Shown here piece by piece: positions 8,864-18,154 of a stretch of 64,000 nucleotides of DNA. This DNA comes from Brevibacillus reuszeri. GTDB lineage: Bacteria > Bacillota > Bacilli > Brevibacillales > Brevibacillaceae. Position numbers and translations under genes: made by a program. The notes under the pieces were generated by a model. That model worked only from the letters and a program-made list of their open reading frames with translations, had not been told where the DNA came from and searched no databases. Position 1 is the stretch's first letter, and each line of letters begins with the position of its first letter. The stretch covers positions 532,017 to 596,016 of the forward strand of contig NZ_LGIQ01000011.1 in NCBI RefSeq assembly GCF_001187725.1. The letters run 5' to 3'.

Positions 8864-9434
8864 AGGTCTGCTCCCCCCTTCCTATTGGCTCAAAAGATAA
8901 GTAGCCTTTGTCTTGCAGCGTTTGTTGCATGCGCTTCCTTGCGTGATGCAAGCGTGATTTGACTGTTCCTTCTGAAACAGACAGGACATCGGCAATTTCT
9001 TTCGTTGTCATTTCGTTGAAATAAAAAAGGACAACGACGGTACGCAATTTTTCACTGAGACTGTTTACACTCTCATAAAGTGACTGATACATTTCTTTTG
9101 CCGCAATCTTTTCCTCAAAGCGTGGCGAGTAGCCGATATCAGACACAGGCTTTTGCGAAAAGATTGCTTTCCACTTTTCTTTTTTCACCATTCTATAGCT
9201 CAAGCGAATGAGAATCCGATAGAACCAGGTACGAAAATATTCCGGCTGCCGTAGTGTGTGCAATTGGTTGTAGCATTGAATAAATGCTTCCTGGACAATA
9301 TCTTCTGACAGCTCTTTTTGCCTGGTAATCAAATAGGCCGTTTGCATCGCCTTATGTTCATACTTTTTCAGCAGCAGCTCGAAAGCAGCAATATGACCAG
9401 ATTGGCAAATTTTGATTAAGTTTATTTCTTCCAC
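8829..9434 (-). CDS. ECF RNA polymerase sigma factor
   Basis: Sigma-70 family, extracytoplasmic-function group. Region 2 is at about 10-75 (QEAFIQCYNQLHTLRQPEYF) and the region 4 helix-turn-helix at about 125-175 (TTKEIADVLSVSEGTVKSRL). The likely start is GTG 9434, 8 bases after AAGGA; a TTG at 9440 is too close to the site. It is followed with overlap by a membrane protein that is probably its anti-sigma factor. Target promoters are not evident. Confidence 0.9.
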   Translation of the reverse strand: MEEINLIKICQSGHIAAFELLLKKYEHKAMQTAYLITRQKELSEDIVQEAFIQCYNQLHTLRQPEYFRTWFYRILIRLSYRMVKKEKWKAIFSQKPVSDIGYSPRFEEKIAAKEMYQSLYESVNSLSEKLRTVVVLFYFNEMTTKEIADVLSVSEGTVKSRLHHARKRMQQTLQDKGYLSFEPIGRGEQTYVGNTVTEHAE

Positions 9435-9535
9435 AACCAACGTCCTTTCTTGGTCATTGTTTACTACTATAGAGGCAGGTCAGATGCTTTTGGTTCAATG
9501 CTTTGTAAAAAAATTTCCGAAAAAAAGACCTGTAC

Positions 9536-9568
9536 CAAAAAAGGCGACAGTCTGCCCCGTCGCCTTTC
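9536..9568 (-). terminator. Terminator after HAD gene
   Basis: AAGGCGAC / GTCGCCTT stem, 10-base loop, T-rich flank on the minus strand. Confidence 0.85.
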
Positions 9569-9574
9569 ACACTG

Positions 9575-10234
9575 CTATTCTCCAAATTCAAGCTCCAGTA
9601 GTTCACGTAAATCTGTCATATATGCGATTGGAACAACACCTTGCCGCTCCATCTCCTCACGCTTGCCATGATAGGCAACAAACCGAACATGTCCATCCTG
9701 CGCTGCTTTGCCATCAATCCAGGAATCCCCGATCATCGTCCAAGCCGAAACAGGCAGATCAGGATACTGCTTGAGAATATAGTTGATTCCAGAAGGATGA
9801 GGCTTCAACGTCGTCATTTGCTCGCGTGCAACAACCTCATCGAAATAATGGACAATTTTCGTTTCATTCAAAGCCTCTTGTGCTGCTGCATAGGCATTGT
9901 TTGTCAAAATAAACAGACGATAGCTCTGGTGCAGCTTCTCCAGCACTTCAGCTGCATGCGCTTCTAAAACCGCTCCGTGCATCCCTTCTTTTTCAATCGC
10001 GGTCACTGCTGCCCACATGTCCGACTCCAAATCGGACGTCATCCGCTCGGAGCGTCTCCCGATCTCGATCAGCTGTGAGGCCGTATAGTCTTGCCACTCT
10101 AGCGTAGGCGCACAAATCCCATTATCCACCCATGTTTGAAAAATCGCCCGCTTCATTTCCAAAAAGTTGATTCTGGATTGCAGCAGCGTGTTATCCATAT
10201 CAAAAATGATCGCTCTATGAAAATTTCTGTTCAT
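9575..10234 (-). CDS. HAD family hydrolase (phosphatase-like)
   Basis: Haloacid-dehalogenase superfamily. Motif I FDMDNTL carries the nucleophile and acid/base Asp pair near residue 12, motif II is LTNNA, and motif IV is GDSWIDG for Mg2+ binding. The helical cap between motifs I and II places it with subfamily I (PGP/PGMB-like) phosphatases. The 219 residues are typical. Substrate unknown. It stands alone between a sigma-factor gene and a divergent secreted-protein gene. Confidence 0.88.
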   Translation of the reverse strand: MNRNFHRAIIFDMDNTLLQSRINFLEMKRAIFQTWVDNGICAPTLEWQDYTASQLIEIGRRSERMTSDLESDMWAAVTAIEKEGMHGAVLEAHAAEVLEKLHQSYRLFILTNNAYAAAQEALNETKIVHYFDEVVAREQMTTLKPHPSGINYILKQYPDLPVSAWTMIGDSWIDGKAAQDGHVRFVAYHGKREEMERQGVVPIAYMTDLRELLELEFGE

Positions 10235-10386
10235 TTTTCCACCTCCCGGCTTTTTGCGTACCCATTTCTTTATTTTATATGAAATTGCTCTTGCAAACCG
10301 AATGAAAACTTACATAATCTGTAACAAAAATCTGTCATCCTACGTCTTATCATACAGGACGGTCATAACTAGTAGAGGTGAAAGAT

Positions 10387-11070
10387 TTGCTGAAAAAAGT
10401 GGTTTTAGGTGTCCTCGTTTTTGGTTTTGCCATTGGTATCACTGCCTTCTACGCTCCAAGCACTTTCTCATCACCATTTCCTCAAAGCCAGGCTCAACCC
10501 CCACTTGAAATAGACCAGGTCAAAAAGTGGATTCAACAGCAAAGTCTAAAAAAGGATCATTATTTGGAAGAGTTGGCTTTTCAAGAAATCAATCTTGATC
10601 AGGACGAGGCGGCAGAGGTCGTTGCAACGATTACAGGTGGTGCTCATCTCGGCACGTTCTTCCTTTTTGATAAGCAGGCAAACGGCAGCTATCAACTCAT
10701 ATCGGAGCAGTCTTGGAAAATAGATAGCCTCGATCTGGAGCAGCCTGTCATGGAGATCGGGGATAAACGAATCTACCAAATAGTCCATCATTCTGGTGGA
10801 ACCGGTGTTTCTGTAGATACCGCGGTCTTGTGGTATGTGGATAAAGGACGGTTTGTGGAGGCGTGGAGTGGAGAACTGAAGGAAGTTTCTACTTTTCAGG
10901 AAGAATACTATGTAAAGTATGGTTCCTATTATGTAGACGGTGAAAATCTGTACTATTCCACGACTTCATACAAGCGTCCTGACTCTGATACCAAAGCCGC
11001 TACCGTTTTTAATCAGAAAACATCAGCCTACACGTTCAACGGCACTATATTTGAAGCTGTGACAAAATAA
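10387..11070 (+). CDS. Secreted or membrane-anchored protein of unknown function
   Basis: Start at TTG 10387, chosen because AGAGGTG lies 6 bases upstream; GTG 10378 is part of that site. The N-terminus is a signal or anchor (KKVVLGVLVFGFAIGI). The mature part contains a segment NLDQDEAAEVVATITGGAHLG, similar to repeat modules that compare 'gained' or measured values in Bacillus surface proteins. No enzyme motif was seen. First of three consecutive plus-strand genes for exported proteins. Confidence 0.75.
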   Translation: MLKKVVLGVLVFGFAIGITAFYAPSTFSSPFPQSQAQPPLEIDQVKKWIQQQSLKKDHYLEELAFQEINLDQDEAAEVVATITGGAHLGTFFLFDKQANGSYQLISEQSWKIDSLDLEQPVMEIGDKRIYQIVHHSGGTGVSVDTAVLWYVDKGRFVEAWSGELKEVSTFQEEYYVKYGSYYVDGENLYYSTTSYKRPDSDTKAATVFNQKTSAYTFNGTIFEAVTK

Positions 11071-11093
11071 TCATAAATCCCAGGTGACTACAC

Positions 11094-11822
11094 ATGAAAA
11101 AATGGCTCCATCCCCTACTATTTGTATCCATCCTCTTTGCTAGTTTAACTGGTTGTGCGCAGCCATCCATCCAAGATAATCCAGCACCTTCTGAAACTCT
11201 TTCCGAGGAAATGAAGGATGAAATCATGGTCCCTTTCGATTCCAAGCAAGTATCGATTGCTGTTGACGACATTCCAGCCCTGCGCGAGTATCTCAAAGAA
11301 TTTGACCAAGAGAAGCGGCAAATAGAGCTAAGTCGTATCTATACACAAGCAATTCCCTCCGAGTCAGCCGGAATGCTCGCTGATATCGGTTATTCATGCG
11401 GGACGAAGCTCTGCAGCCATGTCCTCGTTCAACTGAAGGATGACCAGACCAAAACGCTCCCTCTATGTGAAGGAAGCATCTTCCAAGCCGCTTATTTTTC
11501 CCCGGACGAAAGCAAGCTTGCGGTTCTTCTCGGCAGAAATGAAGGAGCTGACATCATTCGTAATCACGTCGTTTTCGTCGATGTATCGAAGCTGGAGGAA
11601 ATAAACATTCCCGAACAAAAACAAAGTGAGCGAGTCAAGCAGCTTGTTTCGCCAGATTCTTTTCATTGGCCGATTCGTGATCTGAAATGGCTCGATGATC
11701 AGTCAGTTAGCCTGACAGTCCCGGAGCTGGAAGACTCCTCTTATGAGACGCTTGCCAATTGGAATAAAACGAATGGTCCCAGTAAAGAGGTGCAGATATC
11801 GGTGGACAACAAATCAGACTGA
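11094..11822 (+). CDS. Lipoprotein of unknown function
   Basis: A 242-residue product with a lipoprotein signal ending at LTGCAQP, so lipid attachment at Cys21. The body contains a region (YFSPDESKLAVLLGRNEG) like a single beta-propeller blade. Two Cys (SCGTKLCSH) could form a disulfide. It follows the preceding exported protein by 23 bases and is probably co-transcribed. No family recognised. Confidence 0.75.
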   Translation: MKKWLHPLLFVSILFASLTGCAQPSIQDNPAPSETLSEEMKDEIMVPFDSKQVSIAVDDIPALREYLKEFDQEKRQIELSRIYTQAIPSESAGMLADIGYSCGTKLCSHVLVQLKDDQTKTLPLCEGSIFQAAYFSPDESKLAVLLGRNEGADIIRNHVVFVDVSKLEEINIPEQKQSERVKQLVSPDSFHWPIRDLKWLDDQSVSLTVPELEDSSYETLANWNKTNGPSKEVQISVDNKSD

Positions 11823-11878
11823 TGCTGCCATCATCTCATTGTTTTGATTGCCTAGAAAGTTAGAAGGTGAACTACCCG

Positions 11879-12619
11879 ATGAACAGACATTGGATTAAGC
11901 TCGTCATCTTCGTCGTTTTTCTATCTGTACTCTCAATCAGTTTCTCAAAAGAAGCTACCGCGCCTAGCAAACTCGCGCCACCGGAATATTTGCAATGGAA
12001 GGACCAGGTTGAAGCCTTGTTGCAAGACAAGCCATATGTCCTCCCCGCTTACGATCCAAACTTAGGGCCCATTGCCTTCGTGAATAATGAGTCTTCTCCC
12101 GCCCGCTTATCCTTTGAGCTCTATCGGTCAGATACTTATTCGCTTAGCAAAAAAGCTCCGAAATCACGTACCCTCCATGACTTCTACTTCGCTTTTTCTT
12201 GGGATCAAAAAGGAGTCGAGCTCAGTGATTCCGAATTATTGCACCGATTCACAGGGCTTGAAGCAATGACGCAGCCTAATCGAAAAAAAGTGGATGAAAC
12301 GACATCGCTCATCCATGATTCGATTCTCGAATATCGTGAGGATCATTTGAAAATTTATCAAAGCCTTGACGGGGAGACACAGGAACAAAACAAAGACCTG
12401 CAGAGAGCAATCCTGGCCATTCTGAAAGAAAATGCAATTAAAAACGCCCAGGTTGAAATCGTCAATTTGGAGCGAAAAACAAATCTGGATTTCCATCTCA
12501 TCATTCGTGATCAGCTTGTAAAAATTCAGTTCGCTGTTGATAAGCATGCTTCTGCGGATACAACGAAGGAATTGCAGCATTATTTAGGCGATCTGCACAA
12601 GCTAAACGGGTCCCCATAA
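11879..12619 (+). CDS. Exported protein of unknown function
   Basis: Start at ATG 11879, placed by AGAAGGTG 9 bases upstream (a GTG at 11867 is inside that site). An N-terminal hydrophobic segment (LVIFVVFLSVLSIS) is a signal peptide or anchor. The C-terminal third is a mixed alpha/beta region (QVEIVNLERKTNLDFHLIIRD). Third gene in a run of exported proteins and followed by a strong terminator. No family recognised. Confidence 0.72.
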   Translation: MNRHWIKLVIFVVFLSVLSISFSKEATAPSKLAPPEYLQWKDQVEALLQDKPYVLPAYDPNLGPIAFVNNESSPARLSFELYRSDTYSLSKKAPKSRTLHDFYFAFSWDQKGVELSDSELLHRFTGLEAMTQPNRKKVDETTSLIHDSILEYREDHLKIYQSLDGETQEQNKDLQRAILAILKENAIKNAQVEIVNLERKTNLDFHLIIRDQLVKIQFAVDKHASADTTKELQHYLGDLHKLNGSP

Positions 12620-12630
12620 CAGAGGAAAAG

Positions 12631-12668
12631 AAAAAGGAGCGACAGCCCATTGCCGTCGCTCCTTTCCC
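12631..12668. terminator. Bidirectional terminator
   Basis: AAAAAGGAGCGAC / GTCGCTCCTTT stem between convergent genes, with A and T runs on either side. Confidence 0.9.
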
Positions 12669-13385
12669 CTATGGCTGCTGATAATACCCATCGTTTGGTG
12701 CACGTGGCACATCCGGTTTTCCCTCGGGATTGTTGTATAAATATTGAGGTACATCGCCAACGATTAGCGAGTGAGTAATCGGAATTTTGGTCGTGATTTT
12801 TTGCTCGTCTGTGGCGAATGGAATGACAATTCGCAAATCGACTTCCACAAAAATGTAGACGGTCGCGAGCACCATATTGATACCGGCTTCCTTTAACTCC
12901 GTTTCCAGCTTGGTCTTCACCGATCCGATGGGCGCAAACGTCACAGGCAAATTCGGTCCCATATTGGCTAAAAAGCTGTTGCCTGTTGCGAGGCCAAGCG
13001 GAATCGTGCGGTCTACCTTATCTGCTTCGAATTCCTGGAGCTTATTTTGAATTCGCGAGGTAGTTTCTCCCACAATTCTCGCGTATTCTTTGAAGTTAAA
13101 CTGGTACGCCTGAATCTGACCCTCTTTGTTCTTATCAATCTTGACGATCTGATTGAAATCGACACCTTGCTGGGATATCCGCTTGGTTACAGCGTCCGTA
13201 ATGGCTTCCTTCGCCAGCTGCTCCGCTTTTTGCGAAGCCAGTATTAAAAGTGTTGGTTCTAGCCGTTTTTGCAAAAAGAACAGAAACTGGATAGACATCA
13301 CTAAAAATATCACCAGCGCGATCAAAATCGCCTTCATCGGGGAAAGCGGGTTCCTCCAACGCCGACGGGGTCGAAATATGGCCAC
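12669..13385 (-). CDS. yunB: Sporulation protein YunB
   Basis: YunB is required for efficient sporulation in B. subtilis; its biochemical role is not established. The product has an Arg-rich N-terminus (RPRRRWRNP), one transmembrane segment (residues about 20-38), and the extracytoplasmic YunB domain with LASQKAEQLAKEAITDAV and GLATGNSFLANMGPNLPV. The start is GTG 13385, 5 bases after GGAGGTGA; the in-frame GTG at 13394 overlaps that site. Confidence 0.88.
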   Translation of the reverse strand: MAIFRPRRRWRNPLSPMKAILIALVIFLVMSIQFLFFLQKRLEPTLLILASQKAEQLAKEAITDAVTKRISQQGVDFNQIVKIDKNKEGQIQAYQFNFKEYARIVGETTSRIQNKLQEFEADKVDRTIPLGLATGNSFLANMGPNLPVTFAPIGSVKTKLETELKEAGINMVLATVYIFVEVDLRIVIPFATDEQKITTKIPITHSLIVGDVPQYLYNNPEGKPDVPRAPNDGYYQQP

Positions 13386-13436
13386 TCCCGTCACCTCCCA
13401 ATTGGTACATCCTATGGTGGGAGAGACAAAAAAAGA

Positions 13437-14585
13437 CTACTGCTTCCCAAGCTTCAAATAGCTGCCGAGGCAGATGACGCCCAAGATAAATACCCCTTGA
13501 GCGAGTACCATCATTTCGAACAGTCCAAGTGAGATGGCAAGCGGCGGTGCAGCCACAAACCCGATAAAAAATCCCGTTCTGCTAAAGAGCCCAGAGATTC
13601 CCATCACTCTGCCACGAATCTGGTTATCCGCTTGTTGCAAAATCGTACTTTTGTACACTTGGGCACTCCCGGCAAATACCCCGGCACCCATAAGCAGCAA
13701 TACCACAGTCCACTGTGCACCACCGGCAAAGGCCAGAGTCACGATCACAGCTGTCAAAAAGGAAGCAAGAAGCATTCCGTTGACCAGTGTCAGGCGCAAT
13801 CGAGATGCAAGATACGAGCCGCCCAGAGCACCTGCGCTCATTAAGGTCGCGTCCCCTGCCAGAAGCCGATCAGCCAAAAACGGCAATCCATAATTATGTG
13901 CGGCAGTACTAACAGATTCAAACAGCGTCAAAAGACTAACGGCAAGCAAAATGGGCTGCGAGCGCAAATACATCCATGTAGACAACAAGCCCAAAGATGC
14001 AGACTCTCCGTCTTCCCCAACAGCCGAAGTGACTTTCGCATTGTCCTTGCTCTCCCAGCGAATCTGCGTAAGCATCAGAGCCGAAAATAAAAAGCTGGCT
14101 GCATTGCACGCGATAACGAGGGAATAGCCGTACTGATCGGTCAAAAATCCCCCCAAAGCAAAGCCTGCAATACCGACAAGCGATTCCAGGCGAACAGTAC
14201 GTCCATTGATTTTGATTAGCTGACTCGAACCAAACATTTGTGGCAAGGAAGACTGAAAGCTAATCTGAAATAAGGTGTAGAGCATCCCTTTTACAAAGGC
14301 GACAGTCATGACGACATAAGGATTGGGAAAAGCAAGAATCATCAGCACAGCTAGTCCTGCCCCGAAGTCGCTTGCAATCATCACCTTTCTCCTGTCCATT
14401 CTGTCAGCCAGCATGCCTGCAATCGGACTAAACAGCATGCCCCCTACCTGGCGCATGACGAAAAAAGCGGTTAGCCAATAGGCACTATATTCAAAAGTAA
14501 AAATCAACGCACTGCAGGCAATCAAGTCCATTCGCGACCCCAAAGAAGACAGCGCATTGACATACAAATATAATTTTACATTCAT
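13437..14585 (-). CDS. MFS efflux transporter, leader-peptide controlled
   Basis: Major facilitator of about 382 residues with twelve predicted membrane segments. Near the N-terminus it has the A-motif region GMLADRMDRRKVM between helices 2 and 3. It resembles drug/macrolide efflux MFS proteins. The start at ATG 14585 is supported by AGGAGGG 11 bases upstream; longer in-frame starts would read through the regulatory leader. Upstream are an 11-codon leader peptide and two hairpins, one of which masks the ribosome site (14597-14653). Control by ribosome stalling on an antibiotic would fit. Confidence 0.88.
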   Translation of the reverse strand: MNVKLYLYVNALSSLGSRMDLIACSALIFTFEYSAYWLTAFFVMRQVGGMLFSPIAGMLADRMDRRKVMIASDFGAGLAVLMILAFPNPYVVMTVAFVKGMLYTLFQISFQSSLPQMFGSSQLIKINGRTVRLESLVGIAGFALGGFLTDQYGYSLVIACNAASFLFSALMLTQIRWESKDNAKVTSAVGEDGESASLGLLSTWMYLRSQPILLAVSLLTLFESVSTAAHNYGLPFLADRLLAGDATLMSAGALGGSYLASRLRLTLVNGMLLASFLTAVIVTLAFAGGAQWTVVLLLMGAGVFAGSAQVYKSTILQQADNQIRGRVMGISGLFSRTGFFIGFVAAPPLAISLGLFEMMVLAQGVFILGVICLGSYLKLGKQ

Positions 14586-14596
14586 GATTATCCAAA

Positions 14597-14653
14597 CCCT
14601 CCTGACGATTTCAGGCGGTTTAGATCGTACGCCCCCAATTAGCTGGCGCGTAC
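14597..14653 (-). promoter_or_regulatory. Translational attenuator of the MFS gene
   Basis: On the minus strand four segments can be seen. Segment 1 (GTACGCGCC, inside the leader peptide) pairs with segment 2 (GGGGGCGTAC) at 14627-14653. Segment 3 (CCGCCTGA) pairs with segment 4 (TCAGGAGG), the MFS ribosome site, at 14598-14618. If a ribosome stalls on the leader, segment 2 (GGCG) can pair with segment 3 (CGCC) and free the ribosome site. This is the ermC-type logic. Pairings are visible; the inducer is unknown. Confidence 0.75.
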
Positions 14654-14674
14654 ACTGATTATGGCAGTTGACAT
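14639..14674 (-). CDS. Leader peptide MSTAIISVRAS
   Basis: Eleven codons plus TAA, with a strong GAGGAGG ribosome site 6 bases before the ATG (an in-frame ATG two codons earlier is too close to the site). Too short to be a protein, but position, ribosome site and overlap with segment 1 of the hairpin system mark it as a regulatory leader. The I-I-S-V stretch is reminiscent of macrolide-arrest peptides such as the IFVI motif of ErmCL. Confidence 0.72.
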   Translation of the reverse strand: MSTAIISVRAS

Positions 14675-14685
14675 GCTCATGCCTC

Positions 14686-14923
14686 CTCATGTTCAAAAAT
14701 GAGTAAATACAACAATTGATCGGCAAATAAAATCATATCATCTAATGGGGGCGCTTCCCCAAATCGACCTGTACGGCAAAAACAGCCGTGTCTTTATGAT
14801 AGAACGATGGTTATGTACTGTCATCCATTTTCTTTTCACATCATCGATTGCATGGTTTTCCGCACCACTCCAAAGCCATTTTCATAACATACAGCAAATA
14901 TGTTGGGTTTTGGAGGTCACTCA
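14686..14923. other. Intergenic region between MFS leader and cysteine dioxygenase
   Basis: Carries the divergent promoters of the MFS leader and the cysteine dioxygenase gene. Apart from A/T-rich stretches I see no gene or clear regulatory repeat in it. Confidence 0.4.
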
Positions 14924-15400
14924 ATGAATCAAGAAGGCTTGGAAAAAGCATTTGGCTCCCTGCATTGTCCCACAGCGGCTGAGCTTCGACAGACTCTTGA
15001 GTCGCTATCCCTTTGCAAAGACTCAATCGCTGAACATATTCCTGAGCCAGACGGCCTTCCTTACGGGCGCAAGGTCCTGGTTGCCACTCCTCATGTAGAG
15101 GTCGTCCTGATCCATCTTCCCTCCGCCAAAGAGTCCGTTCCCCACAATCATGGGGAGTCGTTTGGCTGGGAATGGATTATCTCTGGGACGCTTACAAATA
15201 TTGTCTATACCTCGTCAGCTCAAGTGGAGGGTCAGGTCCAGCAATCGCAATCGACCATCATCTCAGAGGGCGAATGCTGCTATATAGCACCAGGAGAGAT
15301 TCACTCCATCCGCAATAATGGGGAGACGCCAGTCATTTCCTTAAATGTTTATACGCCCCCGCTGCGCAATTCTAAACAGTATCCGTTTGCTGCTATGTAA
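14924..15400 (+). CDS. Cysteine dioxygenase (cupin)
   Basis: Oxidises cysteine to cysteine sulfinate with a mononuclear Fe(II). The start at 14924 follows TGGAGGT by 6 bases and gives 158 residues, the usual bacterial length (B. subtilis YubC). The iron ligands are visible as His74 and His76 (VPHNHGES) and His127 (PGEIHSI). The second cupin motif and PxG turn are intact. Monocistronic. Confidence 0.9.
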   Translation: MNQEGLEKAFGSLHCPTAAELRQTLESLSLCKDSIAEHIPEPDGLPYGRKVLVATPHVEVVLIHLPSAKESVPHNHGESFGWEWIISGTLTNIVYTSSAQVEGQVQQSQSTIISEGECCYIAPGEIHSIRNNGETPVISLNVYTPPLRNSKQYPFAAM

Positions 15401-15544
15401 ATTTGGGCAAGACACCAGCCGTTACATCCCCGGGTACAAACAAGCGCTTTGGCTCATCTAGAACGATGGCCGCTTGATGCTTGTGTACAAGGGGGTTCTT
15501 ATTTTCATTACCAATATATTCCGATCGATTAAGATGGTGATTCA

Positions 15545-15590
15545 AATAAAAAAACACACCTCCGAAATTAGCCGGGGTGTGCCTTGTGTA
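15545..15590 (-). terminator. Terminator after hemAT
   Basis: GGCACACC / GGTGTGTTTTTTT on the minus strand with an inner CCGGC...TCGG element. Confidence 0.85.
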
Positions 15591-15602
15591 CCTGGATTCC
15601 TA

Positions 15603-16919
15603 CTACAAATTTTCCGTAATATCGGAGAGCTCATCTGCCGAGATTGCTACCTGCGCTACAGCCTGATTCATATCCTCCATCACCCGGAAAAAGTTTTCCA
15701 GCTCTTTTTGAATTCGCGAGCTCTGGTATTTACTGTCTGCCACAGCACTCATGATGCCTTCAAAAAATGCATTTGTTTCGTTAGTCATCTTCGAGCTGGA
15801 CTGAACCAAGTCCTGAATGTCTGTCACGACAGATGACAGGACAACCGTTTGCTCGTTTGTTTTTTCAATCAGTTCTCGCACGCCAAAAACAGATTTCTTC
15901 GTTTGCTCGGCGAGCTTGCGGACCTCATCGGCAACGACGGCAAAGCCCCGTCCTTGTTCGCCTGCTCTCGCTGCTTCAATCGCTGCATTTAGCGCCAGTA
16001 GATTGGTTTGCTCGGCAATTGCTGTAACGACGTCCACGATTCCGCGAATCTTTTCCGCATTTTCTTCCAGCGTGTTCATCTCTTCTGAAATCTGCTTCAC
16101 GCTATTCTGAATAAAGCCCATCTGCTCCTGCTGCTTCTCCAGCTTTTCCTTGCCTTCCTTGGACAGCTCTTGCGCCGTGTGTGAGAAGTTGGAACCGTTT
16201 TCGGCAAAGCGAAGCACTTCGCGGGACTGTTCCGTTAATTGCTCGACAGAAGCACTGTTTTCTTCAGAAACAGCGGCCAGCTCATGCGCGGAATTGGTCA
16301 GCGCGATTCGCAGCTCATCCTTTTTATCCTGCTCTTTTTGACGCGCACGCTCATGTTCCTTCTCGTATTCTTCCAGAACGATTTGCTGCTCAATATTGAG
16401 GATTTTCGTTACAACCTGAATCGCATGAACGAATTCCTTTTTATCGCTGATTCGGTCATTGATAATGTCCATGATGGATATAAGCAAATTCTGAAACGCA
16501 CACATATACCACTTTGGCTCGAGGCCAATTCTCATGTGCATTACGGCAATACGGCTGCGCTGCTCGATATAGGCACTGTCGATCACACCGCTGAACATTT
16601 CGGTAATATGGCGGTTCAAGGTTTGCTTCAAACGCTGGATCGTACTGTTATTATGTATGATCGTCATGAGGATTTCTTCTTTTTCTATGTTTGCATAAAA
16701 GTAATCGACGATGCCATCAATATGTTCAACAATAATGGGCTGCAGTTTTTTCGCGACAGCCAAATCTTCCTCTGTCAAATGAATGAGGGCAATTTGCTTG
16801 GCAAGCTCGGAGTGGGATTGAATCTTTACCTCTCCCTTTTCCAAGCTATCTTGAAAAAACGACTCCCTTCTTGGTTTTCCTTTGCCTCCGAACAAACTGG
16901 AAAACGGGCATGTACTCAT
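15603..16919 (-). CDS. hemAT: Heme-based aerotactic transducer HemAT
   Basis: Soluble oxygen sensor feeding the chemotaxis pathway through CheA/CheW. Residues about 35-190 are a globin-coupled sensor domain, with the proximal heme His most likely His128 in [13 protein letters not shown]. After a charged linker (about 195-225) comes the methyl-accepting signalling domain with the hairpin tip [20 protein letters not shown] followed by the [15 protein letters not shown] signature. At 438 residues it is close to B. subtilis HemAT. There is no transmembrane segment. No other chemotaxis genes are nearby. Confidence 0.95.
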   Translation of the reverse strand: MSTCPFSSLFGGKGKPRRESFFQDSLEKGEVKIQSHSELAKQIALIHLTEEDLAVAKKLQPIIVEHIDGIVDYFYANIEKEEILMTIIHNNSTIQRLKQTLNRHITEMFSGVIDSAYIEQRSRIAVMHMRIGLEPKWYMCAFQNLLISIMDIINDRISDKKEFVHAIQVVTKILNIEQQIVLEEYEKEHERARQKEQDKKDELRIALTNSAHELAAVSEENSASVEQLTEQSREVLRFAENGSNFSHTAQELSKEGKEKLEKQQEQMGFIQNSVKQISEEMNTLEENAEKIRGIVDVVTAIAEQTNLLALNAAIEAARAGEQGRGFAVVADEVRKLAEQTKKSVFGVRELIEKTNEQTVVLSSVVTDIQDLVQSSSKMTNETNAFFEGIMSAVADSKYQSSRIQKELENFFRVMEDMNQAVAQVAISADELSDITENL

Positions 16920-17087
16920 AGGGTGGACTCCTTTTTTTGCGTGAATATTCTATACACAATACCGTGAAGTATACACTTGAATAGATTTCCAATCCGGTAC
17001 ATCCTTTCAATTATATACCCGAAGATAAGGCAGTGTAAACAAGAGGCAGAGGGCTTATTTGTGAATAAAGTATTCAGTACCAAAGTA

Positions 17088-17127
17088 AGAGGACTTCCAT
17101 CCGCTGAGGCTGACAGAAGTCCTTTTC
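17088..17127. terminator. Terminator-like hairpin
   Basis: AGAGGACTTC / GAAGTCCTTTT stem located just past the end of the minus-strand gene at 17132. Confidence 0.6.
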
Positions 17128-17131
17128 ATGC

Positions 17132-17923
17132 CTACATTTCGGCCTTTTTTACCTTTGTACTTTGCAGCTTCCAGCTATTGTTCTCCCATTTCCAGACAGA
17201 CTCCACATACGCGATCGTATCTGCATTTGCAACACCGCTTACCCGCTGGATTCCCTTCAACTCGCATATGCCGTCGCCGTTTTCATCGATCGGCTCCAAT
17301 ACACTGAACGTGTTCGGCATGACTTCTGTGGGCTGTACGAGCTTCCCATTTTTGTAGACGCCCGCTTCCTCGTAGATATTCTTGCGGTCGCTAACATCCA
17401 GTGTCGTTGTTTCGTTTGTCTCTTTGATCGTCAGTTGCACCTTGTAGTTATCCTGATAGGCCCCCGTAATAGTCAAGGATTGCGGGATTGGCAGGACTAC
17501 AGGATTATTATCCTTGTCACTGAACAAATAGTAATCGGAGGTGCCAGCACTACCGCCAGTTGGAGCCTGGACGAGTATTTGCTTGGCCTTGCTTCCGATG
17601 AAGTCACAAAAGGACATTTGTGGTTGATAGCCACCATAAGTCGTCGTGAAAAAGGATGTTTTCTTCGCAGCAGGGTCTTGCACCATGACCTTCAATCGCT
17701 CGTAGTACGGGCTGTCAGCAGCAAACCGCTTCCCCAAAAGAGTGACGATATCTGGTCTACCATCACCTGTTACATCCTGCCGCTTGATTTGAATCTCTTC
17801 GTAAACCACGGGGGCTGGAGCCAGCTGACCAGGCTCTTGTGGAGGAACCGCTTGTCCTGCGGTCATCAGTCCCAGTCCCCAGATCACGCTGCCAACTACC
17901 CCAAGCCAATTGCTTGCCCACAT
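17132..17923 (-). CDS. Secreted protein with two calcium-loop-like motifs
   Basis: 263 residues with a signal peptide (LGVVGSVIWGLGLMTAGQA). Two DxxGDG loops, DVTGDGRPDIV near residue 50 and DENGDGICEL near 215, resemble the Asp-rich calcium-binding loops of FG-GAP/VCBS or dockerin-like modules. The segment LLGKRFAADSPYYERL...VMVQD is typical of Firmicute proteins that carry such loops. No enzymatic motif. Monocistronic. Confidence 0.72.
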   Translation of the reverse strand: MWASNWLGVVGSVIWGLGLMTAGQAVPPQEPGQLAPAPVVYEEIQIKRQDVTGDGRPDIVTLLGKRFAADSPYYERLKVMVQDPAAKKTSFFTTTYGGYQPQMSFCDFIGSKAKQILVQAPTGGSAGTSDYYLFSDKDNNPVVLPIPQSLTITGAYQDNYKVQLTIKETNETTTLDVSDRKNIYEEAGVYKNGKLVQPTEVMPNTFSVLEPIDENGDGICELKGIQRVSGVANADTIAYVESVWKWENNSWKLQSTKVKKAEM

Positions 17924-18154
17924 ACCTTGGAAACCACCTTTCCTCTTTTTCGTTATACGGGTAGTATGCCGAAAAGATGTACGGAAACTTCCCTATACGA
18001 TAAAATGATTGAGATGATTTCCAGTTTATGAGGAACACTATTTCTGGAAACGTGCACTATGATTTGGGATTGCGAGAGTTGGGTTCATCGCTTTTCTCGC
18101 AAACAGACATGCCCTCTGACATACATTTGTAAAAACTTTCGAGGAGGAATGATT

